A stretch of DNA of 54,301 nt, from the NCBI GenBank assembly GCA_947627235.1, contig CANQVG010000013.1:1-54301 (forward strand), given 5' to 3'. Shown here piece after piece: positions 10,698 to 20,063 of the stretch. Every line of letters starts with the position of its first letter. The first letter of the stretch is position 1. Source of the stretch: an uncultured Clostridia bacterium. GTDB taxonomy: Bacteria; Bacillota; Clostridia; Oscillospirales; Ruminococcaceae. A program made the position numbers and the translations under genes. Under the pieces are notes generated by a model that was not told the DNA's origin, made no database searches, and saw nothing but the letters and a program-made list of their open reading frames with translations.

Positions 10698-12423
10698 CAA
10701 AAAAATTTCCGCGAGGATATACTCGCCCGAAAAGCCGAGCGAGGAACAGGCGCGGCGTTTCGAGCGATTCATAAAGCAGCGCTATAAAAGGGACTGCGGT
10801 CTCGAATGGATATGCGACGAAGACATAAGCGGGGGCTTCAGGCTCGAGGTCGGCTCCGATGTTTACGACTGGAGCGTGGAGGGTAGGCTCGCACAGCTTC
10901 AGGACGCCATATCGTCGGTCAAAGCGGCTCCGGGCGAAGACGTAATACCGCTTTTGAAAAGCGCCGTCGGGGACTGGACGCCCAAAGCGCTTTCAGAACA
11001 GACGGGAACCGTCGTCACAGTAGGCGACGGCGTGGCGACCGTAAAGGGTCTTTACGACGCCGAATACGGAGAAATTCTGCTCTTTGACGGCGGAGTCAGG
11101 GGAATGGTCCAGAATATCACCCGCCAAAGCCTCGGCTGTATGCTATTTGACGACGGAGATTCCGTCAAGGCGGGCGGCAAGGTGAAGCGCACGGGAAGCT
11201 CGGCGGGAGTTCCCGTCGGCGAGTGCTTTATCGGCAGAGTCACCGACGCTCTCGGCGTCCCGATAGACGGCAAGGGCGAGATTATCGCCTCGGGCTACCG
11301 TCCCGTGGAGAGCCCCGCGCCCGGTATCGCGGCGCGCCAGCCCGTCAACCGTCCGCTCAAAACGGGCATACTCGCCGTCGACGCTATGTTCCCGATAGGC
11401 AGAGGTCAGCGCGAGCTTATCATCGGCGACCGCCAGACCGGTAAAACCGCCATTGCAATCGACGCTATTCTGAATCAGAAGAACAGCGGCGTTATCTGCA
11501 TATACGTAGCGATAGGGCAAAAGGCAAGCTCGGTGCGGCAGATTGTCAGAACTCTCGAAGAAAACGGCGCTATGAGCTACACTACGGTTGTGTCCGCCCC
11601 TGCGAGCGACCCCGCGCCTTTGCAATACATCGCGCCGTATGCCGGCTGCGCTATGGCGGAATACTTTATGCGCAAGGGTCAGGACGTCCTCATAGTGTAT
11701 GACGACCTCTCGAAGCACGCCGTAGCTTACCGCTCTCTGAGCCTTGTGCTCGGCAGAAGCCCGGGACGCGAAGCATACCCCGGCGACGTTTTCTATCTTC
11801 ATTCAAGACTTCTCGAACGCTCGGCGAGGCTGAGCGCGGCATACGGCGGCGGAAGCATAACTGCTCTTCCGATAGTCGAGACCCTCGCGGGCAACGTTTC
11901 GTCCTATATTCCTACAAATATAATCTCTATTACCGACGGTCAGATTTTCCTCGACACTTCTTTGTTCAGAGCCGGACAGAGACCGGCGGTAAACGTCGGG
12001 CTTTCCGTATCGCGTGTCGGCGGCGACGCTATGACCCCCTGTCTTAAATCAGTTTCGGGAACGCTTCGGCTCGAGCTTGCGCAGTACCGTGAGATGAAGA
12101 TTTTCACGCAGTTTGCCAATTACCTCGACGACGAGATGCAAAAAAGCCTGCGCTTCGGCGAAATTCTGATGAATATTCTCAGGCAGGAGCAGTACCGTCC
12201 TTACGAGGAGTGGGAGCAGGCTTTCATCATCACGGCGGCTTCGTCGCGGAGTCTCGACTGGCTTCCCGACGAGGACTTTGAGGACACCCTTAGGGGCATC
12301 TGTCAAAGCTTTGCGGCGGCGCGTCCCGACGTTATCGAGAGAATCAACGGCGGCTCGAAGCTTTCGGAGGAAGACCGCGCAATCATAGCGGAGTTTGCAA
12401 AGGCGGCGCAAAATGCTCAGTGA
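10690..12423 (+). CDS. atpA: ATP synthase delta C-terminal domain fused to subunit alpha
   Basis: The 577-residue protein has two parts. Residues 1-76 match the C-terminal domain of delta/OSCP: ISARIYSPEKPSEEQ, then GGFRLEVGSDVYDWS and GRLAQL (48-70). Residues ~85-577 are a normal alpha subunit: TGTVVTVGDGVATVKG, Walker A GDRQTGKT (246-253), and the arginine finger R442 in SVSRVGGDA. The N-terminal helical domain of delta, which normally binds the alpha N-terminus, is absent, and no separate atpH exists between b and alpha. The ATG at 10690 overlaps the atpF stop. An in-frame TTG at 10954 could in principle start a free alpha, but it lacks a good ribosome binding site. Alpha function is near certain. 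The fusion is read directly from one uninterrupted frame. Confidence 0.95.
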   Translation: MSDKKISARIYSPEKPSEEQARRFERFIKQRYKRDCGLEWICDEDISGGFRLEVGSDVYDWSVEGRLAQLQDAISSVKAAPGEDVIPLLKSAVGDWTPKALSEQTGTVVTVGDGVATVKGLYDAEYGEILLFDGGVRGMVQNITRQSLGCMLFDDGDSVKAGGKVKRTGSSAGVPVGECFIGRVTDALGVPIDGKGEIIASGYRPVESPAPGIAARQPVNRPLKTGILAVDAMFPIGRGQRELIIGDRQTGKTAIAIDAILNQKNSGVICIYVAIGQKASSVRQIVRTLEENGAMSYTTVVSAPASDPAPLQYIAPYAGCAMAEYFMRKGQDVLIVYDDLSKHAVAYRSLSLVLGRSPGREAYPGDVFYLHSRLLERSARLSAAYGGGSITALPIVETLAGNVSSYIPTNIISITDGQIFLDTSLFRAGQRPAVNVGLSVSRVGGDAMTPCLKSVSGTLRLELAQYREMKIFTQFANYLDDEMQKSLRFGEILMNILRQEQYRPYEEWEQAFIITAASSRSLDWLPDEDFEDTLRGICQSFAAARPDVIERINGGSKLSEEDRAIIAEFAKAAQNAQ

Positions 12424-13300
12424 ATTTGAACTCAGAAGCCGCATAGCTTCGATAGGAGAGACTCAGAAGATAACCGGCGCTATGTATCTTATCGCCTCTA
12501 ACGAGCTTCGGCGCGCCAAGGACGCCTTTGACGAAACAAGACCGTATTTTGAGCTTCTGAGAGCGCAGATGAAGAGAATTTTCCGATGCGTCGGCAACAT
12601 CGAGAGCAGGTTTTTATACCCCGCCGACGGCAGCCACATTCCCGATGGCACCAACGGAATCTTGGTCATAACCGCCGACAAGGGTCTTGCGGGGTCGTAT
12701 AATATGAACGTCCTCAGAGAGGCGGAACGCGTCGTCAGGGAGCATCCGAATTTCAGGATTTACGCAGTGGGGAGCTTCGGCAGAAAATATTTTGCGGCAA
12801 AAAAGATAAAGGTTGAGGACGGCTTTGAATTTTCGGCTCAGAGCCCTACGCTTCACCGCGCCCGCAAAATCGCGTATTTCCTGCTTGATAAATTCGAGTC
12901 GGGAGAAATCGACAAGCTGTTTGTCATTTACACGCACTTTCACAACGACGCGGTTATGGACGTCCGCTCCGAGCGGATACTGCCCTTCCACCGCGGCGAA
13001 TTTGACGACGGGTCGGGGGTAATGACGGAAAGGTTTTCGTTTTACCCGTCGCCCAAGACTGCTCTTGAGGCGACCGTGCCGAGCTATGTCTGCGGATACA
13101 TCTACAGCGCGCTCAGCGACAGCTATCTGAGCGAACAGCGCTCGCGAATGGCAGCTATGGAGTCGGCTGACAAGAGTGCAAGAGATATGCTCGACGAGCT
13201 TGATTTTGAATACAACAGACTCCGCCAGAGCGAGATAACCCGTGAAATCACCGAGATATCCGCCGCGGCGAAATTCCAGCGTGAACACAAAAATGCCTGA
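12413..13300 (+). CDS. atpG: ATP synthase F1 subunit gamma
   Basis: Gamma is the central rotating shaft of F1. The 295-residue protein has the N-terminal coiled-coil signature IASIGETQKITGAMYLIAS, where most bacteria read KITKAMxMVA. It also has ITADKGLAGSYN in the middle and the C-terminal helix with RSRMAAMESADKSARDML and ITREITEI. The ATG overlaps the end of the preceding gene by 11 bases. The earlier in-frame ATG at 12395 lacks a better ribosome site and adds a basic stretch. Length and order in the operon are normal. Confidence 0.95.
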   Translation: MLSEFELRSRIASIGETQKITGAMYLIASNELRRAKDAFDETRPYFELLRAQMKRIFRCVGNIESRFLYPADGSHIPDGTNGILVITADKGLAGSYNMNVLREAERVVREHPNFRIYAVGSFGRKYFAAKKIKVEDGFEFSAQSPTLHRARKIAYFLLDKFESGEIDKLFVIYTHFHNDAVMDVRSERILPFHRGEFDDGSGVMTERFSFYPSPKTALEATVPSYVCGYIYSALSDSYLSEQRSRMAAMESADKSARDMLDELDFEYNRLRQSEITREITEISAAAKFQREHKNA

Positions 13301-15117
<1,817 letters not shown>

Positions 15118-15130
15118 AATTCAAGAATAA

Positions 15131-15155
15131 ACCCCGCGCATCGACGCGGGGTTTT
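15131..15155 (+). terminator. Terminator of the ATP synthase operon
   Basis: The perfect stem ACCCCGCG / CGCGGGGT has a six-base loop followed by TTT. It lies between the convergent atpC and ldhA genes. Confidence 0.92.
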
Positions 15156-15211
15156 CGCTGCCCAAAGAAAACCGCACTCCCGGCGGTTATGACTACGGCT
15201 TGCCGCCGGGT

Positions 15212-16243
15212 TCAGAAGCACCTCTCCCGGCGCTCCTTTTTGCAGGTCTCTATTTTGCCGCAGCGGTAGCATAGCTCGTTATCGCATACGCCTTCGCCAA
15301 AGTAGGAGGCGATGTTTTTCACCGTCGTCTCGGCTATGTTGTCGAGCGCTTCCTCGGTCAGAAAAGCCTGATGCGAAGTGACTATCACGTTCGGCATCGA
15401 GATGAGCCGCGCGAGGACGTCGTCGCTCATAATGTGTCCCGAAAAGTCGCGGAAGAAAACGTCCGACTCCTCCTCGTAAACGTCGAGACACGCCGCTCCG
15501 ACCTTTCGCGACTTTATGCCCTCAAGCAGAGCTTCGGCGTCTATCAGCGCGCCACGCGAGGTGTTGATTATCACGGCGCCCTTTTTGAGACGCTCTATCG
15601 CCCTTTCGTCAATAAGGTGGTGGGTCTCTTCGGTCAGCGGGCAGTGAAGCGAGATGATGTCGCTTCTTTCAAACAGCTCGTCGAGGGTCACGTATTCTAT
15701 TCCGGCATTTTCGGCGGGGAACTTATCGTAAGCTATAACTTTCATACCGAAACCGCGGCAGATGTCGATAAACACCCTGCCTATCCTGCCGGTGCCGATT
15801 ACGCCGACGGTTTTTCCGTGAAGGTCAAATCCGGTAAGCCCCGCAAGTGAAAAGTTGAAGTCTTTGGTGCGGTTATACGCCTTGTGAATCCGCCGTATCG
15901 AGGTTAAGAGCAGCGCCATTGCGTGTTCCGCGACGGCGTAGGGAGAATACGCCGGAACGTGAACGACATGTATCCTGCCGAAAGCGTGTGAGAGGTCGAC
16001 GTTGTTGTAACCCGCGCACCGCAGCGCTATAAGCTTTACGCCCATTTCGCACAGACGGTCTATTACCGGCGCGTCGAGAACGTCGTTTACAAACACGCAG
16101 ACGGCCTCGCACCCCGCCGCAAGCGTAACTGTGCCGATGTTTAGCTTGGTATCGTAAAAGCTGAACTTCATTCCCTGCTCGGCGCCGTATTTTTCAAAGG
16201 CGGGCATGTCGTAGGGCTTGGCATCAAAAAAGGCAATTCTCAT
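15212..16243 (-). CDS. ldhA: D-lactate dehydrogenase (NAD-dependent) with Cys-rich tail
   Basis: The enzyme reduces pyruvate to D-lactate and regenerates NAD+ in fermentation. The 343-residue protein belongs to the D-2-hydroxyacid dehydrogenase family. It has RCAGYNNVDL near residue 75, VPAYSPYAVAEH typical of LdhA, the nucleotide motif GTGRIG (150-155), the catalytic Arg in NTSRGALID (R230), Glu in DVYEEES, and His in SHQAFLTEEA (H291). The last ~25 residues carry five cysteines (C320, C325, C328, C334, C342), which is unusual and might bind metal. The ATG follows GAGGAGG. It has its own promoter and is divergent from the feo operon. Confidence 0.93.
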   Translation of the reverse strand: MRIAFFDAKPYDMPAFEKYGAEQGMKFSFYDTKLNIGTVTLAAGCEAVCVFVNDVLDAPVIDRLCEMGVKLIALRCAGYNNVDLSHAFGRIHVVHVPAYSPYAVAEHAMALLLTSIRRIHKAYNRTKDFNFSLAGLTGFDLHGKTVGVIGTGRIGRVFIDICRGFGMKVIAYDKFPAENAGIEYVTLDELFERSDIISLHCPLTEETHHLIDERAIERLKKGAVIINTSRGALIDAEALLEGIKSRKVGAACLDVYEEESDVFFRDFSGHIMSDDVLARLISMPNVIVTSHQAFLTEEALDNIAETTVKNIASYFGEGVCDNELCYRCGKIETCKKERRERCF

Positions 16244-16268
16244 AATATCATCCTCCTCGTTTTTCTTT

Positions 16269-16297
16269 ATTTTAACACGTAAGGTCAAAAATATCAA
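16269..16297 (-). promoter_or_regulatory. SigA-type promoter of ldhA
   Basis: On the minus strand, TTGATA (16292-16297), a 17-base spacer and TAAAAT (16269-16274). The ATG at 16243 is 26 bases downstream. Confidence 0.7.
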
Positions 16298-16363
16298 CAA
16301 TCGGGACTGAAAGTAAACGGTCGGCTTTTTCGCGAACGGTCGCAGAAATATGCACAAAGCCAA

Positions 16364-16379
16364 GTTAGCGACAGCTAAC
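16364..16379. promoter_or_regulatory. Candidate iron operator 1
   Basis: The perfect palindrome GTTAGC-GACA-GCTAAC is the first of three with the same half-sites around the two feoA genes. It resembles the central part of DtxR/IdeR-type iron boxes. It lies between the divergent ldhA and feo promoters. Confidence 0.65.
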
Positions 16380-16426
16380 TCATTTTGTTGAAGACGCCGA
16401 TTTTTGAAAAAGCGGCAGAAAAACAG

Positions 16427-16454
16427 TTGACAAATTCGCGAAGATGAATAAAAT
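16427..16454 (+). promoter_or_regulatory. SigA-type promoter of the feo operon
   Basis: TTGACA (16427-16432), a 16-base spacer and TAAAAT (16449-16454). Operator 2 begins eight bases after the -10 element, so a bound repressor would cover the transcription start. Confidence 0.75.
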
Positions 16455-16461
16455 ATAGATA

Positions 16462-16477
16462 GTTAGCAAGCGCTAAC
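16462..16477. promoter_or_regulatory. Candidate iron operator 2, over the feo transcription start
   Basis: The perfect palindrome GTTAGC-AAGC-GCTAAC lies just downstream of the feo -10 element. Its position fits repression by an iron-loaded DtxR/IdeR-family protein. The regulator gene is not in this window. Confidence 0.75.
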
Positions 16478-16514
16478 CAAGCACAACGTCATCCGGCGGG
16501 AAAGGAACGGGCTT

Positions 16515-16727
16515 ATGATACCTCTGACATTTGCCGACGTAGGTAGCGAAATTATAATAAAAAAGGTCGGCGGCAGTCCGGAAGTCAAGCAGCACCTTGC
16601 GGATCTCGGGTTTGTGGTCGGCGGAACCGTTACGCTGATATCCGATCTGGGAGGAAATCTGATCGTCAAGGTAAAGGATTCAAGAGTGGCGGTCAGCCGC
16701 GAAATGGCGGCAAAGATAATGGTTTGA
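16515..16727 (+). CDS. feoA: FeoA domain protein (first copy)
   Basis: FeoA is a small cytosolic SH3-like protein that works with FeoB in ferrous iron uptake. The 70-residue protein has the family pattern: a short helix with VKQHLADLGFVVGGTV, then beta strands ending in VAVSREMAAKIMV. AAAGGA lies 11-16 bases before the ATG. It shares limited identity with the second FeoA, so the two are likely separate binding partners and not a fresh duplication. It is directly under the iron operator. Confidence 0.9.
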   Translation: MIPLTFADVGSEIIIKKVGGSPEVKQHLADLGFVVGGTVTLISDLGGNLIVKVKDSRVAVSREMAAKIMV

Positions 16728-16777
16728 CCGCGTTGTAAAATCCGGGGGATTATGTCCCCCGAAATTAACGCCGGCGC

Positions 16778-16793
16778 GTTAGCCTTGGCTAAC
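16778..16793. promoter_or_regulatory. Candidate iron operator 3, between the feoA genes
   Basis: The perfect palindrome GTTAGC-CTTG-GCTAAC lies 36 bases before the second feoA. Just upstream, 16743-16761 holds a GGGGGA/TCCCCC hairpin without a T-run. A good promoter between the genes is not obvious, so this box may act on a weak internal promoter or as a roadblock. Confidence 0.65.
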
Positions 16794-16828
16794 CGCTTGC
16801 AATCAGTTTATCACAAGGAGGAGCAGCT

Positions 16829-17050
16829 ATGAGAACACTGAATCAGGTAAAAGTAGGCGACACGGTAAAGGTCGTCAAGCTTCACGGCGAGGGCGCGGTC
16901 AAGCGCCGAATAATGGATATGGGCATCACCAAGGGCGTAGAGGTCTATGTGCGCAAGGTGGCGCCGCTGGGCGATCCGTTTGAGGTGAACGTCCGCGGCT
17001 ACGAACTGAGTCTGAGAAAAGCCGACGCCGAGATGATAGAAGTAGAGTAG
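16829..17050 (+). CDS. feoA: FeoA domain protein (second copy)
   Basis: The 73-residue SH3-like FeoA protein shows VGDTVKVVKLHGEGAVKRRIMDMGITKGVEVYV and ends ELSLRKADAEMIEVE, the classic FeoA pattern with the MGI turn. AAGGAGGAG lies a few bases before the ATG. It is 51 bases ahead of feoB, so it is the FeoA most tightly tied to FeoB expression. Confidence 0.93.
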   Translation: MRTLNQVKVGDTVKVVKLHGEGAVKRRIMDMGITKGVEVYVRKVAPLGDPFEVNVRGYELSLRKADAEMIEVE

Positions 17051-17101
17051 TAAACGGCGAAAATTCGGCATATCTATTTATAAAGAAAAGAGGACAAGAC
17101 A

Positions 17102-19573
17102 ATGAGTATAAGAATAGCCCTCGCGGGCAACCCAAACAGCGGAAAAACGACGCTTTTCAACGCGCTGACCGGTTCCAACCAGTTTGTAGGCAACTGGCCG
17201 GGTGTAACGGTTGAAAAGAAGGAGGGAAAGCTTCGCAGACACGATGGCGTGACTGTCACCGACCTGCCCGGAATCTACTCGCTTTCACCCTACACGCTCG
17301 AGGAGGTCGTGGCGAGAAACTACCTGATAGAGGAGCGTCCCGACGCGATTCTCAACATTATCGACGGAACCAATCTTGAAAGGAATCTCTATCTTACGAC
17401 GCAGCTTACGGAGCTGGGTATTCCCGTGGTGGCGGCTGTCAATATGATGGATGTCGTGGAAAAGAACGGAGATAAAATCAACACCAAGGAACTTTCAAAG
17501 CGGCTCGGGTGCAGGATAGTGGAGATCTCCGCCCTAAAGGGAGACGGCGTTATGGAGGCGGCGGAAGCCGCTATAGAGGCTGCAAACGGCGGCAAAACCG
17601 TCCCGATGCACACGTTTTCGGGAGTTGTGGAACACGCCCTCGCACACATCGAGGAAGCAGCAGTTCACGGTCTTCCCGCCGAACAGCAGAGATGGTACGC
17701 CATAAAGATTTTCGAGCGGGATTCAAAGGTGCTGGAAAAGCTCAGTATTCCCGAAAACGTCCTCGCGCACATTGAGGAAGACATCAGGTCCGCCGAAGCC
17801 GAGCTTGACGACGACGCCGAATCAATCATAACCAACGAAAGGTACGTCTACATAGCCGAGGTGATAAAGGGCTGCTCAAAAAAAGCGGGAGCGGGCCGCC
17901 TGACTGTTTCGGATAAGATAGACAAGGTTGTTACCAACCGCTGGCTCGCGCTTCCGATATTTGCGGTGGTAATGATAATCGTCTACGCCGTTTCCGTGAC
18001 TACGCTCGGCGGTATTCTCACCGACTGGGCAAACGACGGAGTGTTCGGCGACGGCTGGCATCTGTTCGGAATAGGCACGGGTGCTTACGAAGAAGCCGCC
18101 GAAGAATACGGCGAGGCTGTAAACGCCATCGACGCCTTTGCAGGGCAGTACGGAGTAGAGGCGCCCGACCTTGAAACGGCGGACAAAGCGGCTGTAGACG
18201 AGTTTGCCGCGCAGTTCTCCGCAGGAGATACGGCGGTTCTCACCGTTGTCGACGAGGAGACCCTTGCCGAAGAAGAGGTAGTCTACACCGGCGAAGACCT
18301 CGCTCTTGCGGGTACAGTCCTCGATAAATACGGCTTTGCGGAGCCGGACTCCGCCGAGTACGGCGTGTGGATACCGGGCATACCCGTGTTTGTAGAGTCG
18401 GCGCTCGACGCAATCAACTGCGCCGACTGGCTCAAGGGACTTATACTCGACGGCATTGTCGCGGGTGTCGGAGCGGTTCTGGGCTTCGTCCCACAGATGC
18501 TGATACTGTTCATCTTCCTCGCGTTTCTCGAAAGCTGCGGATATATGGCGAGAATCGCGTTCGTTATGGACAGAATCTTCCGCAAATTCGGTCTTTCGGG
18601 CAAGTCGTTCATACCTATGCTCATCGGTTCGGGCTGCGGAGTTCCGGGAATTATGGCTTCGCGCACGATTGAAAACGAGCGTGACCGCAGAATGACCATT
18701 ATGACCACGACTTTTATCCCCTGCGGTGCTAAGCTTCCCTTTATAGCTATGATTGCGGGAGCCATATTCGGCGGCGCATGGTGGGTGGCGCCGTCGGCTT
18801 ACTTCCTCGGCGTTGCGGCGATAATCGTGTCCGGCATTATGCTCAAAAAGACAAAAATGTTTTCCGGAGATCCAGCACCCTTTGTTATGGAGCTTCCTGC
18901 TTACCACTGGCCGACTGTCTCAAACGTTATGCGTTCGATGTGGGAGCGCGGCTGGAGCTTTATCAAAAAGGCGGGAACGATAATTTTGCTTTCGACTATC
19001 GTCGTGTGGTTTGCCACCTACTTCGGCTTTGTCGACGGGAGCTTCCGTATGCTCGCCGAGGACGAGATAAGTCATTCCCTTCTTGCAACTCTCGGCGGCG
19101 CTATCGCGTGGATATTCGCGCCTCTCGGCTGGGGCAACTGGCAGGCGGCGGTGGCTTCGATTACGGGACTTGTAGCCAAGGAGAATATAGTCGGCACGCT
19201 CGGCATACTCTACGGCGGCGGAGAATCCTCGGTCTACGCGGCTATGGGGACGGCGTTTACGGCGGTCAGCGGATACGCGTTTTTGGCGTTCAATCTGCTC
19301 TGCGCGCCCTGCTTCGCGGCGATAGGCGCCATACGCAGAGAAATGAACAGCGCAAAGTGGACGTGGTTTGCAATAGGATATCAGAGTGCGTTTGCTTACG
19401 CAGTTGCGTTGATGATAAATCAGTTCGGGCTTCTGTTTACGGGTACGCCCAACCTCATAGGACTTGCCGCGTCGGTGCTTATAGCCGTCCTGATGATTTA
19501 CATGCTGTTCAGACCCTATAGGGAAGCAACGGTTTTCACCGCCGATAAAAAGGTGAAAGTAACTGCAAGGTAA
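17102..19573 (+). CDS. feoB: Ferrous iron transporter FeoB with acidic insertion
   Basis: FeoB imports Fe2+ across the cytoplasmic membrane using an N-terminal GTPase. The 823-residue protein has G1 GNPNSGKT (9-16), G3 DLPG (54-57) and G4 NMMD (114-117), a helical spacer, then two Gate repeats and Core helices (GVGAVLGFVPQMLILF, IPMLIGSGCGVPGIMASR, MTIMTTTFIPCGAKLPF). After the first core helix, residues ~317-425 form a ~105-residue, very acidic, non-membrane insertion that ordinary FeoB lacks. By topology it would lie outside the cell. The remaining length and motifs are intact. Confidence 0.96.
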   Translation: MSIRIALAGNPNSGKTTLFNALTGSNQFVGNWPGVTVEKKEGKLRRHDGVTVTDLPGIYSLSPYTLEEVVARNYLIEERPDAILNIIDGTNLERNLYLTTQLTELGIPVVAAVNMMDVVEKNGDKINTKELSKRLGCRIVEISALKGDGVMEAAEAAIEAANGGKTVPMHTFSGVVEHALAHIEEAAVHGLPAEQQRWYAIKIFERDSKVLEKLSIPENVLAHIEEDIRSAEAELDDDAESIITNERYVYIAEVIKGCSKKAGAGRLTVSDKIDKVVTNRWLALPIFAVVMIIVYAVSVTTLGGILTDWANDGVFGDGWHLFGIGTGAYEEAAEEYGEAVNAIDAFAGQYGVEAPDLETADKAAVDEFAAQFSAGDTAVLTVVDEETLAEEEVVYTGEDLALAGTVLDKYGFAEPDSAEYGVWIPGIPVFVESALDAINCADWLKGLILDGIVAGVGAVLGFVPQMLILFIFLAFLESCGYMARIAFVMDRIFRKFGLSGKSFIPMLIGSGCGVPGIMASRTIENERDRRMTIMTTTFIPCGAKLPFIAMIAGAIFGGAWWVAPSAYFLGVAAIIVSGIMLKKTKMFSGDPAPFVMELPAYHWPTVSNVMRSMWERGWSFIKKAGTIILLSTIVVWFATYFGFVDGSFRMLAEDEISHSLLATLGGAIAWIFAPLGWGNWQAAVASITGLVAKENIVGTLGILYGGGESSVYAAMGTAFTAVSGYAFLAFNLLCAPCFAAIGAIRREMNSAKWTWFAIGYQSAFAYAVALMINQFGLLFTGTPNLIGLAASVLIAVLMIYMLFRPYREATVFTADKKVKVTAR

Positions 19574-19586
19574 GCGGGGTGACATT

Positions 19587-19760
19587 ATGACTTGGCTGGT
19601 TTCAAATCTCGGAACGCTGATAGTGCTGATTATAGTGGCTGCGGTCGTCGCGGCGGTGTTCCTTTCGATGATAAAGGACAAAAAGTCGGGCAAGGGCGGC
19701 TGCGGGTGCGGCTGTGAAAACTGCGCGCTCCACGGGCAGTGCCACAAAGCAAAGCAATGA
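19587..19760 (+). CDS. FeoB-associated Cys-rich membrane protein
   Basis: This is a 57-residue peptide too short for most gene finders. One membrane helix (residues ~9-28) is followed by a basic stretch and a Cys-rich end, GGCGCGCENCALHGQCH. This matches the small Cys-rich membrane proteins that follow feoB in Firmicutes. A role in iron handling is inferred from its place. GGGGTG precedes the ATG, 13 bases after the feoB stop. Confidence 0.9.
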   Translation: MTWLVSNLGTLIVLIIVAAVVAAVFLSMIKDKKSGKGGCGCGCENCALHGQCHKAKQ

Positions 19761-19868
19761 ATTTTTCACACTGTTTTATATACCTTCAGACGAGGGGAGA
19801 GCATCAGCTTTCCCCTTGCTGTTATGTAAAAATTAATAAATGATTTTGTGATTTTTTGCCGTAAAGTC

Positions 19869-19897
19869 TTGTAATCCAAAGAAAAATAGTATATAAT
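19869..19897 (+). promoter_or_regulatory. SigA-type promoter of the sigma factor operon
   Basis: TTGTAA (19869-19874), a 17-base spacer and TATAAT (19892-19897). Transcription would start near 19904, giving a ~150-base leader. The rest of the gap from 19761 shows no gene. Confidence 0.65.
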
Positions 19898-19906
19898 AAA
19901 TGCGTA

Positions 19907-20041
19907 TGCACCGCTGAAGGGGAAATATTCCCGAGGGTAATAATTACCGAAGTTTTACAAAAAATAATTTTTTCACGGTGCAACAAAAACGCGCAATTTT
20001 GACACTTACTATACAGAAGCCCCGCGATGCGGTTCTGTATG
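19907..20041 (+). ncRNA. Structured 5' leader of the sigma factor operon (unidentified)
   Basis: The leader begins almost at the predicted transcript start. An outer stem TGCACCG (19907-19913) pairs with CGGTGCA (19976-19982). Inside are GGGAA-ATA-TTCCC (19920-19932), GGTAA-TAA-TTACC (19936-19948) and an A6/T6 pair (about 19959-19973), which together could form a four-way junction. A further hairpin ATACAGAA / TTCTGTAT lies at about 20009-20040. The ribosome site GAGGTGAG follows unpaired. I do not match it to a riboswitch class I know. It could instead be a set of DNA operators. Confidence 0.45.
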
Positions 20042-20063
20042 GCTGCAAAGCGAGGTGAGAGAA

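Noticed and set aside
10954-10956. Internal TTG start that would make a free alpha subunit
   Set aside because: The codon is in frame, but no convincing ribosome site precedes it. It is kept only as a caveat to the fusion.
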